A stretch of DNA of 64,000 nucleotides, taken from assembly GCF_002209485.1 (NCBI RefSeq), contig NZ_NJIX01000007.1, forward strand, positions 294,682 to 358,681. Reading direction: 5' to 3'. Each line of letters begins with the position of its first letter. Position 1 is the stretch's first letter. The notes under the pieces were generated by a model, which did not search any database, was not told the origin of the DNA, and worked only from the letters and a program-made list of their open reading frames with translations. Origin of the DNA: Achromobacter sp. HZ34 (lineage in GTDB: Bacteria > Pseudomonadota > Gammaproteobacteria > Burkholderiales > Burkholderiaceae_B). Positions 38,405-47,264 of the stretch are shown piece after piece. Position numbers and translations under genes: made by a program.

Positions 38405-40753
38405 CTATTGCCCCCGTAAAAACAGCTTGTCCAGGTCGGACATCGACCACTGGGTCCAGGTCGGCCGCCCGTGATTGCACTGGTCGGCGCGCTCCGTGGC
38501 TTCCATCTGGCGCAGCAGTGCGTTCATTTCATCGAGGGTCAGGCGGCGGTTGGCGCGTACCGACCCGTGGCAGGCCATGGTGGAGAGCAACTCATTGCGC
38601 TGCTCGGTCAGCAGGCGCGATACGCCCACCGCGCCGAGATCGCGCAGGATCGCCCGCGCCAGGGTTTCGACATCGCCGCGCGCCAGCAGCGCCGGCACGG
38701 AACGCACCGCGATGGCGGTGGGGCCGGCGGGGCGCAGTTCGAAACCCAGTTCGATCAGTTCGTCGCGGTATTCCTCCACCAGCGCGACGTCCTTTTCCTG
38801 GGCGTTGAACACCACCGGCACCAGCAGATCCTGGCGCGGCAGTTCGCGCTGGTCCAGCGCGCGCTTGAGTTGCTCGTAGACCACGCGCTCGTGCGCCGCA
38901 TGCATGTCCACCAGCACCAGGCCGCGCCGGTTCTGCGCCAGGATGTAGATGCCATGCAACTGCCCCAGGGCCATGCCCAGCGGCTGCTCATCGTCTTCGG
39001 ACCAGTTCGCGCTTGTGCCGGCGCCTGCGCGCACGCCCGCGCTTGCGGCGGAACCCGTGTCCAAGCCTGCACCGGAGCCACTGCCGGTGTCCATCCGGCC
39101 GGCGGGCGGCTCCGAGATTTGCAGGGACTGGCCTGTCCCCATGGCCGTTTCCAGGTTCGGGTAACGGAAACCGCTTGCGCGGCTGGCCGCGGCGCCGTCC
39201 TGCGCCCCCTGCTGGTGGCCCTTCGTCTGACCACCTCCCGCGGCGTCGAAACCGTCATTGGCCGACGGGTGGGAATAGCCTCCGTCATTCAATGCATGGC
39301 CCGCGCCTGGAGCGCCGTATCCCCCTTCGGCAGGCGAATAGCCATGCGTTGGGCGCGCGCCATCCGCGCCGCCCTCGGCCTGGTTTTCAGGCGCGTAGTG
39401 ATTGCTTGAAGAAAGATCTCGCGCGTGGGCCCCGGACCCCGGTGCCCGGTTCTCCACGGCGTCGCCACCGGCCGGGGGTGTGGCGCCCCGGCCAGCGTTC
39501 GCCGCGGGCGTGTTTTCGCCGCCTAGCGGGCGATACAGCGTTTGCCAGTCACCGCCGCCGCTGGCTGGTGTGTGCAAGCGGAAAGGAACTTGCGAATGGG
39601 GGCGCGGGGCATTGCCTGCGTTGGCGCTACCGGGCGCAGGGCGCAGGAAGCCGCCGCCAGCGCCCAGCCCGGCGCTGCCACCGCTGTCCGGCGCGCCGGT
39701 ACCGCCCGATGCGCCTGCGTGTCCGGCGCCGGCCGAAGCCGCGGCCCCGGCGACACCGCTGTGGCCGCCGGTCTGCGCCAGCACCTGCCCGACCGCCTGC
39801 GTGACGAAGCGATGGACGGCGCCGCTTTCGCGGAAACGCACCTCGCTCTTGGCCGGATGCACATTGACATCCACCGCGGCCGGATCGATTTCCAGGAACA
39901 GCACATAAGCCGGCTGGCGGTCGCCATGCAGCACGTCCGCATACGCCGCGCGCAGCGCGTGGCTGACCGTGCGATCGCGCACGAAACGCCCGTTGACGTA
40001 CAGATACTGCCGATCCGCCCGCGCCCGCGCGGCCGTGGGGCGCGTGATCATGCCCGTCAGCGATACCGGGCCGACCTCATGCGACAGCGGCAGCCCGTGC
40101 TCGGAAAACTCCGCGCCCAGCACGTCGCGGATGCGGCGGAAGGGATCGGTCGGCAGCCATTGGCGGTGGGCGCGGTCCTGGTTGAACAGCCGGAAGGCAA
40201 TACCCGGGTAGGCCAGGGCAATGCGTTCCATCGCATCCAGGCAGTGGCCGAATTCAGTGGCCTCGGCACGCAGGAATTTACGGCGCGCGGGTACGGCGTC
40301 GAACAACTGCCGCACATCCATGGTGGTGCCGGCGGGGCCCGCGGCCGGCGCTACCTCCCCGCCGCTGCCGTCGATCTGCCAGGCATTCTGGCTGTCACGC
40401 GTGCGTGAAGTTATCGTCAAACGCGCCACCGAGGCGATGGAGGCCAACGCTTCTCCCCGGAAGCCCATCGACGCTACCGATTCCAGTTCATGCAGATTGG
40501 CGATCTTGCTGGTGGCATGTCGCCGCAGCGCCAGGGGCAGCTCATCCGGTGGAATGCCGCTGCCGTCGTCGGTGACGGCAATCCTTCGGATGCCGCCGCC
40601 TTCCAGCCGCACCTCGATGGCGCGGGCGCCGGCGTCGATGGCGTTTTCCAATAATTCCTTCAGTACCGAGGCAGGGCGCTCGATCACCTCGCCAGCGGCA
40701 ATCTGGCTGATCAGGAGGTCGGGCAACGCGGCAATGGGACGGCGATCGGACAT
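38405..40753 (-). CDS. mutL: DNA mismatch repair protein MutL
   Basis: Matchmaker ATPase of mismatch repair. The GHKL ATPase domain (about 1-330) has [11 protein letters not shown] near 34, [13 protein letters not shown] near 58 and [12 protein letters not shown] near 94. Residues about 335-590 form a Gly/Ala/Ser-rich linker, longer than usual. The C-terminal dimer domain has [13 protein letters not shown] near 620, matching the DxHAxxExxxxE endonuclease motif of nicking MutLs, and ends [10 protein letters not shown]...LFLRGQ. 782 residues in total. It is followed by miaA. Confidence 0.96.
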   Translation of the reverse strand: MSDRRPIAALPDLLISQIAAGEVIERPASVLKELLENAIDAGARAIEVRLEGGGIRRIAVTDDGSGIPPDELPLALRRHATSKIANLHELESVASMGFRGEALASIASVARLTITSRTRDSQNAWQIDGSGGEVAPAAGPAGTTMDVRQLFDAVPARRKFLRAEATEFGHCLDAMERIALAYPGIAFRLFNQDRAHRQWLPTDPFRRIRDVLGAEFSEHGLPLSHEVGPVSLTGMITRPTAARARADRQYLYVNGRFVRDRTVSHALRAAYADVLHGDRQPAYVLFLEIDPAAVDVNVHPAKSEVRFRESGAVHRFVTQAVGQVLAQTGGHSGVAGAAASAGAGHAGASGGTGAPDSGGSAGLGAGGGFLRPAPGSANAGNAPRPHSQVPFRLHTPASGGGDWQTLYRPLGGENTPAANAGRGATPPAGGDAVENRAPGSGAHARDLSSSNHYAPENQAEGGADGARPTHGYSPAEGGYGAPGAGHALNDGGYSHPSANDGFDAAGGGQTKGHQQGAQDGAAASRASGFRYPNLETAMGTGQSLQISEPPAGRMDTGSGSGAGLDTGSAASAGVRAGAGTSANWSEDDEQPLGMALGQLHGIYILAQNRRGLVLVDMHAAHERVVYEQLKRALDQRELPRQDLLVPVVFNAQEKDVALVEEYRDELIELGFELRPAGPTAIAVRSVPALLARGDVETLARAILRDLGAVGVSRLLTEQRNELLSTMACHGSVRANRRLTLDEMNALLRQMEATERADQCNHGRPTWTQWSMSDLDKLFLRGQ

Positions 40754-40839
40754 GGGGCTGGGCAGGGCGGCAGGGTAGCCGTGAGAGCTAAGGCGAAAGG
40801 GCTGCGGCGTATTGCCGCAACACAGGGTTTGCGATCGAT

Positions 40840-40868
40840 TTTAGCTGGATGCCGCAGTCGGCTATATT
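40840..40868 (+). promoter_or_regulatory. Candidate sigma-70 promoter for dedA
   Basis: TTTAGC (40840-40845), 17-base spacer, TATATT (40863-40868), about 40 bases before the dedA ATG. The -35 is a weak match, the -10 a good one. Confidence 0.4.
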
Positions 40869-40906
40869 CCCGGGTCACCCTTAATGTTTTTGCTGAAGCT
40901 GATCAC

Positions 40907-41572
40907 ATGCTCGATTTACTGAATATGGTGTTGCATATCGATCAGACCCTCGGGGTCTGGGTCGCGGAGTATGGGGCATGGGTGTATCTCGTTCTGTTCC
41001 TGATTGTTTTCGCCGAAACCGGTTTTGTCGTCATGCCGTTCCTGCCGGGCGATTCGCTGTTGTTCATCGCAGGGGCGTTCGGCGCGTCCGGCCATATCGA
41101 TCCCGTGCTGCTGGCGGTACTGCTGGTGGTCGCGGCGGTGACGGGCAATACCTTGAACTACGTCATCGGCCGTGCGATCGGACCGAAGGTGTTTTCCACG
41201 AACCTGCGTTTCCTGGATCGTGACGCATTGATGCGCACGCATGCGTTCTACGAGAAGCACGGCGGCAAGACCATCGTCATGTCGCGCTTCATTCCGCTGG
41301 TGCGTACTTTCGCGCCCTTCGTCGCGGGCGTGGCTGACATGAGCGTGGCGCGGTTCCAGCTTTTCAACATCACCGGCGGTTTGCTGTGGGTGCTCAGCCT
41401 GGTGACCGCGGGTTATTTCTTCGGCAATATCCCGATGGTCAAGGAGCACCTGAACCTGATCGTGCTGATCGGCCTGGGCGCCGCCATCGCGCCGCTGATC
41501 CTGGCCGGCATCTGGAAAATCATCCGCCGCAAAAAGAAAGCCGCCGCCAAGACTCCGCCTTATCAGGCGTAG
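40907..41572 (+). CDS. DedA family membrane protein
   Basis: A 221-residue polytopic inner-membrane protein of the DedA/DUF1027 type (SNARE-associated/VTT fold), a family involved in polyprenyl-phosphate or phospholipid translocation and membrane integrity. Key features: VFAETGFVVMPFLPGDSLLFIAGAF near 36-60 and SRFIPLVRTFAPFVAGVADM near 128-147, with essential acidic and arginine residues of the family. Start chosen at MLDLLNMVLHID. It lies alone, divergent from mutL, and splits mutL-miaA from amiC-tsaE. Confidence 0.92.
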   Translation: MLDLLNMVLHIDQTLGVWVAEYGAWVYLVLFLIVFAETGFVVMPFLPGDSLLFIAGAFGASGHIDPVLLAVLLVVAAVTGNTLNYVIGRAIGPKVFSTNLRFLDRDALMRTHAFYEKHGGKTIVMSRFIPLVRTFAPFVAGVADMSVARFQLFNITGGLLWVLSLVTAGYFFGNIPMVKEHLNLIVLIGLGAAIAPLILAGIWKIIRRKKKAAAKTPPYQA

Positions 41573-41616
41573 CAGGACAGGGCTCAAGCGCACGCCGAGG
41601 CCCTTGCCACATCAAT

Positions 41617-41654
41617 AAAAAGGGGCTCGCTGGTTTATCCAGGGAGCCCCTTTT
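41617..41654. terminator. Bidirectional terminator between dedA and amiC
   Basis: AAAAAGGGGCTC (41617-41628) pairs with GAGCCCCTTTT (41644-41654), flanked by A- and T-runs; serves the two converging genes. Confidence 0.88.
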
Positions 41655-41680
41655 GAATTACCGGTGCAGTGGTCATTCAC

Positions 41681-43072
41681 CTACGTGGCGTCGCTCACCC
41701 GCGCCAGCGGCGGATTCGTCGTCAAGTACCGCTGGATGCCGGTAAACATGGCCACCGCCAGCTTGTCCTGATGCTGGGACGACTTCAGCAGCGACTCTTC
41801 GCTGGGATTGCTGATGAAGGCCGTCTCCACCAGGATGGACGGAATGTCCGGCGCCTTCAATACGGCGAAACCGGCCTGTTCCACGCTGTCCTTGTGCAGA
41901 TGGTTGATCTTCTTGATCTCCTGCAAAAAGACCGAACCCAGCTTGATCGAATCGTTGATCTGCGCGGTGGTGGACAAGTCCAGCAGCACCTTGGCGACCT
42001 GCTCGTCATGCGAACCCAGGTTGACGCCGCCGATCAGATCCGCGGCGTTCTCCTTGTCCGCCATCCAGCGTGCCGCCGAACTGCTGGCACCGCGCTGCGA
42101 CAGAGCGAAGACCGACGAGCCGCTGGCGCTGGGCTTGATCCAGGCATCCGCATGAATGGACACGAACAGGTCGGCCCGCACCCGCCGCGCCTTCTGCACA
42201 CGCACATGCAGCGGCACGAAGTAATCATCGTCGCGCGTCAGGAACGCGCGCATATTGGGTTGCGCATCGATCAGCGCTTTCAGCCGATGCGCGATGCGCA
42301 GCACCACGTCTTTTTCACGCAGGCCGGTGGAACCGCTGGCCCCCGGATCCTCGCCGCCATGGCCGGGATCCAGCGCAATGGTCAGCATGCGCTTGCGGCC
42401 CGCCAGCTTGGTGGAAGGCTTCTCCACCGCCGGCGGCGGCAGCGGTTGCGCGGGATTGGGCAGCGGCGCGGGCTTGGGAATCGACGCCGTCTGCGAATCC
42501 GGTCCCGGCGGGTTGCGCGAAATATCTTCCAGGATGCGCGCCAGCGGATCGTCCACATCCGGGCCGGCGGGCTGCTTCTTCAGGATCGCCAGCAGGGGAT
42601 CCTGGGCCACCTTTGGATACAGATCCAGCACCAGGCGGAACTGGTAGTCCGCCACCGGCTTGAGGGTGAACACCTGCGGCGCCACGGCCTGCTTCAGGTC
42701 GAACACCAGGCGCAGCACATTGGGCCGATTCTGCGCGATGCGCAACGAACGGATATAGGGGTCGTCCTTGCGGATGCGGCCGGCCAGGTCGTTCAAGGCC
42801 TGGCTCATGGACAGGCCCTCGATATCGACCACCAGGCGGTCCGGATTTTCCAGGGTGAACTGTTCCGCCTTGAGCTCGCTATCCAGCTCCAGCGTGACGC
42901 GGGTGTATTCGTCCGCCGGCCAGGTACGCACGGCCAGCAGGGTCGCGGCCTGGGCGAAACTGGGGATGACCGGCAAGACGATCAAAGTGGCGGCCGCCCC
43001 GATGAGGCGGCGGCGGGTCATGGCGCTGCGGGTGGCGGGGGCGCCGGGTTCAGGACGATCGCGTTCAGCCAT
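41681..43072 (-). CDS. amiC: N-acetylmuramoyl-L-alanine amidase, AmiC type
   Basis: Periplasmic zinc amidase that splits septal peptidoglycan for daughter-cell separation. A twin-arginine signal (TRRRLIGAAATLIVLP, about 19-34) is followed by an AMIN septum-targeting domain (about 45-140), a Pro-rich linker and an Amidase_3 domain with IALDPGHGGEDPGASG near 235 and LFVSIHADAW near 300. 463 residues from the start at 43072, which has AAAGGG before it; a second ATG at 43021 would overlap the tsaE stop by exactly four bases. Cotranscribed with tsaE. Confidence 0.92.
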   Translation of the reverse strand: MAERDRPEPGAPATRSAMTRRRLIGAAATLIVLPVIPSFAQAATLLAVRTWPADEYTRVTLELDSELKAEQFTLENPDRLVVDIEGLSMSQALNDLAGRIRKDDPYIRSLRIAQNRPNVLRLVFDLKQAVAPQVFTLKPVADYQFRLVLDLYPKVAQDPLLAILKKQPAGPDVDDPLARILEDISRNPPGPDSQTASIPKPAPLPNPAQPLPPPAVEKPSTKLAGRKRMLTIALDPGHGGEDPGASGSTGLREKDVVLRIAHRLKALIDAQPNMRAFLTRDDDYFVPLHVRVQKARRVRADLFVSIHADAWIKPSASGSSVFALSQRGASSSAARWMADKENAADLIGGVNLGSHDEQVAKVLLDLSTTAQINDSIKLGSVFLQEIKKINHLHKDSVEQAGFAVLKAPDIPSILVETAFISNPSEESLLKSSQHQDKLAVAMFTGIQRYLTTNPPLARVSDAT

Positions 43073-43539
43073 AGTTGCCCTTTAGCGGAGTAAGCCGTCA
43101 ACGTGGCGTCGCGTCCCTGGCCTGCGTAATCCAGGGAAATTTGCAGATCGGGAGGGGAGAGCAGACCCTCCGCTTTCTCCGGCCATTCAATCAAAACGAC
43201 CGCATCGTCCCGCAATAAATCGCGAAAACCTGCGTCCAGCCACTCGCGCGGATCGCTAAATCTATAAAAATCAAAGTGATAGAAGTATAAGTTAAAAACT
43301 TTATAGCTTTCAAGCAGGGCATAGCTGGGACTTTTGATCCGCCCCTTTATGCCGCTTTCACGCAACAGGGCGCGGGTGAATGCCGTCTTGCCCGCGCCTA
43401 GCTCGCCGGACAGGTGTATGCGTCCCCCGGCCGGGACGATGCCGGAGCGGCCATCGAGCAGGGGCGCGAGCTGGCGCGCCAGGTTTTCGGTGGCGAGCTC
43501 GTCGGGCAGATGGACGGTCAGGCTTATGGGGGCGGACAT
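43018..43539 (-). CDS. tsaE: tRNA threonylcarbamoyladenosine biosynthesis ATPase TsaE
   Basis: P-loop ATPase of the t6A37 tRNA modification complex (TsaB-TsaD-TsaE). From MSAPISLTVHLPDE the protein has 173 residues: Walker A LSGELGAGKTAFTRALLR near 47-64, KSPSYALLESYKV near 73, the HFDFYRF block near 92 and VVLIEWPEKAEG near 118. It overlaps the 5' end of amiC; tsaE-amidase pairing is conserved in E. coli (yjeE-amiB). Confidence 0.94.
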   Translation of the reverse strand: MSAPISLTVHLPDELATENLARQLAPLLDGRSGIVPAGGRIHLSGELGAGKTAFTRALLRESGIKGRIKSPSYALLESYKVFNLYFYHFDFYRFSDPREWLDAGFRDLLRDDAVVLIEWPEKAEGLLSPPDLQISLDYAGQGRDATLTAYSAKGQLWLNAIVLNPAPPPPAAP

Positions 43540-43697
43540 GGTGGCGGGGCGAGTGGTAAAAACATGGGAATTATAGGTAGGGGCCGAGGCGCGCCCATTC
43601 GGTTGCGCGTCTTCACGCCTCTTGCCCGGTCGATTACCAACCCTGCCCCCCGCGTGCCTGCGGCATGCCAGAGGCATCAGAACGGAGCTGTACCGCC

Positions 43698-45089
43698 ATG
43701 AAAACGCGCACCGAAAAAGATACTTTCGGACCGATCGAGGTTCCCGACGACCATCTGTGGGGGGCTCAGACTCAGCGCTCGCTGCGATTCTTCGCTATTT
43801 CGACCGAAAAAATGCCCGTGCCGCTGGTCAACGCGATGGCGCGGCTCAAGCGTGCCGCCGCGCAGGTCAATGCCGAGCTGGGCGAACTGGATGCCGGCGT
43901 CGCCAAGGGCATCGTGGCCGCCGCGGACGAAGTGATCGCCGGCAAGTGGCCCGATGAGTTTCCGCTGTCGGTCTGGCAGACGGGCTCGGGCACGCAAAGC
44001 AATATGAATATGAACGAGGTGCTGGCCAACCGCGCTTCGGAAATCCTCGGCGGCGAGCGCGGCGAGGGCCGCAAGGTGCACCCGAACGACCACGTCAACC
44101 GCGGCCAATCGTCCAACGATACGTTTCCCACCGCCATGCACGTCGCTGCCGCCGTGCAGGTCGAACAGCATCTGCTGCCCGCCCTGAAAGCGCTGCGCGC
44201 CACGCTGGCGGAGAAGAGCGCCAAGTTCTATGACATCGTCAAGATCGGCCGCACGCACTTGCAGGACGCCACGCCGCTGACCCTGGGCCAGGAGCTGTCC
44301 GGCCACGTGGCCCAGCTGGACCTGTCCGAACAGCAGATTCGCGCGACGCTGCCGGGCCTGCATCAACTGGCCATCGGCGGCACCGCCGTGGGTACCGGCC
44401 TGAATGCGCATCCGGAATTCAGCGTCAAGGTGTCGGCGCAACTGGCGCACGACACCGGCGCCGCCTTCGTGTCCGCGCCCAACAAGTTCCAGGCGCTGGC
44501 CTCGCATGAAGCGCTGCTGTTCGCGCATGGCGCGTTGAAGACGCTGGCCGCGGGACTGATCAAGCTGGCCAACGACGTGCGCTGGCTGTCCAGCGGTCCC
44601 CGTTCGGGCCTGGGCGAAATCAGCATTCCGGAAAACGAACCGGGCAGCTCCATCATGCCGGGCAAGGTCAATCCGACCCAATGCGAAGCCATCACGATGC
44701 TGGGCGCCCAGGTGCTGGGCAATGACGTGGCCATCAACATCGGCGGCGCCAGCGGCAATTTCGAATTGAATGTGTTCAAGCCCCTGGTGATCCACAACTT
44801 CCTGCAGTCGGTGCGCTTGCTGACCGACGGCATGCATAGTTTCGACGAGCATTGCGCCAAGGGCATCGAGCCCAATCACGAACGCATCGCCGAACTGGTG
44901 GATCGTTCGCTGATGCTGGTGACGGCGCTGAATCCGCACATCGGCTACGACAAGGCTGCCCAGATCGCCAAGAAGGCGCATAAGGAAAACCTGTCGCTGA
45001 AGGAATCGGCGCTGAAGCTGGGGCACTTGACCGAAGAGCAGTTCAACCAGTGGGTCGTGCCCGCGGACATGACGAACGCGAAACGGTAG
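43698..45089 (+). CDS. fumC: Class II fumarate hydratase
   Basis: Iron-independent, oxygen-stable fumarase of the aspartase/fumarase superfamily. [16 protein letters not shown] is the family start. Signature [16 protein letters not shown] is near 318-333, with [12 protein letters not shown] near 98 and [19 protein letters not shown] near 128. 463 residues, tetrameric in known members. Divergent from tsaE. Complements the class I enzyme encoded at 31088. Confidence 0.97.
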   Translation: MKTRTEKDTFGPIEVPDDHLWGAQTQRSLRFFAISTEKMPVPLVNAMARLKRAAAQVNAELGELDAGVAKGIVAAADEVIAGKWPDEFPLSVWQTGSGTQSNMNMNEVLANRASEILGGERGEGRKVHPNDHVNRGQSSNDTFPTAMHVAAAVQVEQHLLPALKALRATLAEKSAKFYDIVKIGRTHLQDATPLTLGQELSGHVAQLDLSEQQIRATLPGLHQLAIGGTAVGTGLNAHPEFSVKVSAQLAHDTGAAFVSAPNKFQALASHEALLFAHGALKTLAAGLIKLANDVRWLSSGPRSGLGEISIPENEPGSSIMPGKVNPTQCEAITMLGAQVLGNDVAINIGGASGNFELNVFKPLVIHNFLQSVRLLTDGMHSFDEHCAKGIEPNHERIAELVDRSLMLVTALNPHIGYDKAAQIAKKAHKENLSLKESALKLGHLTEEQFNQWVVPADMTNAKR

Positions 45090-45441
45090 GTTCCCGGCGC
45101 CAGGCGCCGGGCATTCGGCGCCGCCGCCCGGCCCGTGCCGGCGTTGGCTCGCCGCGTGTCTCGAACAAGGCCGCTCCCCGCAAGGGGAGCGGCCTTTTCA
45201 ATACCAGGCTCACCGCCGGCGGGTGCTGGCTTGCGCGGGCCAAATGGCATCGGCATGCCCCCTGGTCGGCCTATCCCTGTTATGCGTGTGCCGGGATTTC
45301 CTCGATATCTGATGTAAACGAATGCTGCTATTCTTCGATTTGTGAAGGACTGCGCCTGCCAAAAGCAATTCTTATTTTTCGCATCCGGAAACAGATCGGC
45401 CCGCAAACGGGCGGGTTGGAGACTTAGGAGGATTTACCAGA
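45090..45441. other. Gap between fumC and Bug gene
   Basis: About 350 bases with no credible gene. It contains the fumC terminator at 45167-45198 and then an AT-richer stretch (about 45300-45400) that probably holds the promoter of the following Bug gene; no clear -35/-10 pair was found. TAGGAGG lies just ahead of the Bug ATG. Confidence 0.7.
45167..45198 (+). terminator. Rho-independent terminator after fumC
   Basis: AAGGCCGCTCCCC (45167-45179), loop GCAA, GGGGAGCGGCCTT (45184-45196) and a short T-run. Confidence 0.9.
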
Positions 45442-46416
45442 ATGAACAAGCGTACTTTGGCCGCGGCCATTGCCCTGGGACTGTCGTTCGCCGCCACCGG
45501 CGCCCACGCCAAGGGCTATCCCGAGCACGCCATCCGCGTGATCGTGCCTTTCGCGCCTGGCGGTTCGACGGACATCATCGCCCGTCTGGTCACGCAGCGC
45601 ATGAGCCAGGAACTGGGGCAGCCCTTGGTGGTCGAGAACAAGGGCGGCGCGGGCGGCGCCATCGGTGCCGCTGAAGGTGCCAAGGCTGCGCCGGACGGCT
45701 ACGTGCTGTCGATCGCCACGGTATCCACGATGGCGGTCAATCCGGCATGCCGTCCCAATGACCTGCCGTACGATCCGATCAAGGATTTCCAGCCGGTCAC
45801 GAACTTCGCCAACACCGCCAACGTGGTGTCGATCAATCCCAAGTTCCCGGCCAAGGATTTCAAGGAATTCGTCGAGGTCCTGAAGAAGAACCCGGACAAA
45901 TATTCCTACGGCAGCTCGGGCACCTGCGGCGTGCTGCACCTGATGGGCGAGTCCTTCAAGATGGCGACCGGCACGAAGATCGTGCACGTGCCTTACAAGG
46001 GTTCGGGTCCGGCGCTGGCCGACGCGGTGGGCGGCCAGGTCGAGATCCTGTTCGACAACCTGCCTTCGTCGATGCCGCAGATCCAGGCCGGCAAGCTCAA
46101 GGCCATGGCCGTGGCGTGGCCGCAGCGCATCCCCAACATGAAGGATGTGCCGACCTTCGCCGAAGTGGGCTTCCCGGTGCTGAACCAGCCGGTATGGTAC
46201 GGCTTGCTGGCACCCAAGGGCACGCCCATGGAGATCGTCAACAAGCTGCGTGACGCCGCTGTGATCGCGCTGAAGGATCCCAAGGTCATCAAGGCCCTGG
46301 ACGAGCAGGGGTCGTCGCCGTCGGGTAACACGCCGGAAGAATTCGCCAAGGAGATCCAGCAGCAGTTCGACTGGGCGAAGGACGTCGTGAAGCAGCAAAA
46401 CATCAAGCTGGAATAA
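45442..46416 (+). CDS. Bug/TctC-family solute-binding protein
   Basis: A 324-residue periplasmic binding protein with a clean signal peptide (MNKRTLAAAIALGLSFAATG...AHA, cleavage near 24) and mature start KGYPEHAIRVIVPFAPGGSTD. Conserved blocks: NKGGAGGAIGAAEGAKAAPDGY, PYKGSGPALADAVGGQVEILFD and VPTFAEVGF. A good Shine-Dalgarno (TAGGAGG) precedes it. It is quite diverged from the four-copy array, reads as intact and functional, and has no transporter genes beside it. Ligand unknown, likely a carboxylate. Confidence 0.93.
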   Translation: MNKRTLAAAIALGLSFAATGAHAKGYPEHAIRVIVPFAPGGSTDIIARLVTQRMSQELGQPLVVENKGGAGGAIGAAEGAKAAPDGYVLSIATVSTMAVNPACRPNDLPYDPIKDFQPVTNFANTANVVSINPKFPAKDFKEFVEVLKKNPDKYSYGSSGTCGVLHLMGESFKMATGTKIVHVPYKGSGPALADAVGGQVEILFDNLPSSMPQIQAGKLKAMAVAWPQRIPNMKDVPTFAEVGFPVLNQPVWYGLLAPKGTPMEIVNKLRDAAVIALKDPKVIKALDEQGSSPSGNTPEEFAKEIQQQFDWAKDVVKQQNIKLE

Positions 46417-46503
46417 AAGTCCCCCGTACCGCGCGGGGCGCGGCCCCCCAGGGGGCGGCACTGGCGAACCGGCTGTGCCGGTCCGCTGTGCCCGCGATCG
46501 GGA

Positions 46504-46530
46504 AGACCTGTGCACTGCACAGGTCTTTTT
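46504..46530 (+). terminator. Terminator between Bug gene and ybaK
   Basis: AGACCTGTGCA (46504-46514), one-base loop, TGCACAGGTCT (46516-46526), then T-run. Likely an actual loop of three or five bases with partial stem opening. Confidence 0.8.
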
Positions 46531-46563
46531 CTTTGCGGGCGGCGTCGGCATAAAATCCGGGCC

Positions 46564-47055
46564 ATGAGCAAAGCCCGTCACGTTTCCGAAACGCCTGCCA
46601 CGCAATTCCTGCGGCAGCACAAGGTTGCCTTCACCGAACATCCCTACGACTACGTCGACCACGGCGGCGCGAAGGAATCGGCGCGGCAGTTGGGCGTCGA
46701 CCCGCACATCGTGGTCAAGACGCTGATCATGGAAGACGAGGCCGCGCGCCCGCTGATCATCGTGATGCACGGCGACCGCGAAGTGTCCACCAAGAACCTG
46801 GCGCGCCAGACCGGCGCCAAGAAAATCGCGCCTTGCCATCCTGATACGGCGCAACGCCATTCGGGGTATCAGGTCGGCGGCACATCACCCTTCGGCACGC
46901 GCAAGCGCATGCCGGTGTGGGTGGAAGCGAGCATCCTGGATATTCCGCGGGTCTACATCAACGGCGGCCGGCGCGGCTACCTGGTAGCCATCGCCCCGCA
47001 AGTCCTGGTGGACTTGCTCGGCGCGAAGCCGGTCAACGCAGCCTTGGAAGACTAA
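46564..47055 (+). CDS. ybaK: Cys-tRNA(Pro)/Cys-tRNA(Cys) deacylase YbaK
   Basis: Trans-editing enzyme that hydrolyses mischarged Cys-tRNA(Pro). MSKARHVSETPATQFLRQH is taken as start; the 18 upstream in-frame codons overlap a terminator. In 163 residues: HIVVKTLIMED near 57, the conserved Lys-containing block, GYQVGGTSPFGTRKRMPVWVE near 101-120, and YINGGRRGYLVAI near 134. Short and complete. Monocistronic. Confidence 0.93.
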   Translation: MSKARHVSETPATQFLRQHKVAFTEHPYDYVDHGGAKESARQLGVDPHIVVKTLIMEDEAARPLIIVMHGDREVSTKNLARQTGAKKIAPCHPDTAQRHSGYQVGGTSPFGTRKRMPVWVEASILDIPRVYINGGRRGYLVAIAPQVLVDLLGAKPVNAALED

Positions 47056-47172
47056 GCACGGCGCGCGGCGCTTGGCGTCGCCGCGCCCCTCCGTGCGTCG
47101 CTGCGCCTCGCCGCCCCGGCCGCGCCCCGCAGTGCCGGGCTGCACCCCGCAGTTCGCTGCCTGCATCCGTGC

Positions 47173-47214
47173 AAATAAAAACCCCCGCAACAGAGCCTGG
47201 CTCCGTTGCGGGGG
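47173..47214 (-). terminator. Terminator of the pbpG-like gene
   Basis: CCCCCGCAAC (47182-47191) pairs with GTTGCGGGGG (47205-47214); on the minus strand the stem is followed by a T-rich run (A-run at 47173-47181 on plus). Serves the leftward peptidase gene. Confidence 0.85.
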
Positions 47215-47264
47215 CGACCGGCGCGGCGGTGGGGCCGCGCTGCGTCTCCAGCATCCGATAACGC

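Noticed and set aside
46427..46465. GC-rich inverted repeat after the Bug gene at 45442
   Set aside because: The pairing is imperfect and lacks a T-run; the better terminator is at 46504.
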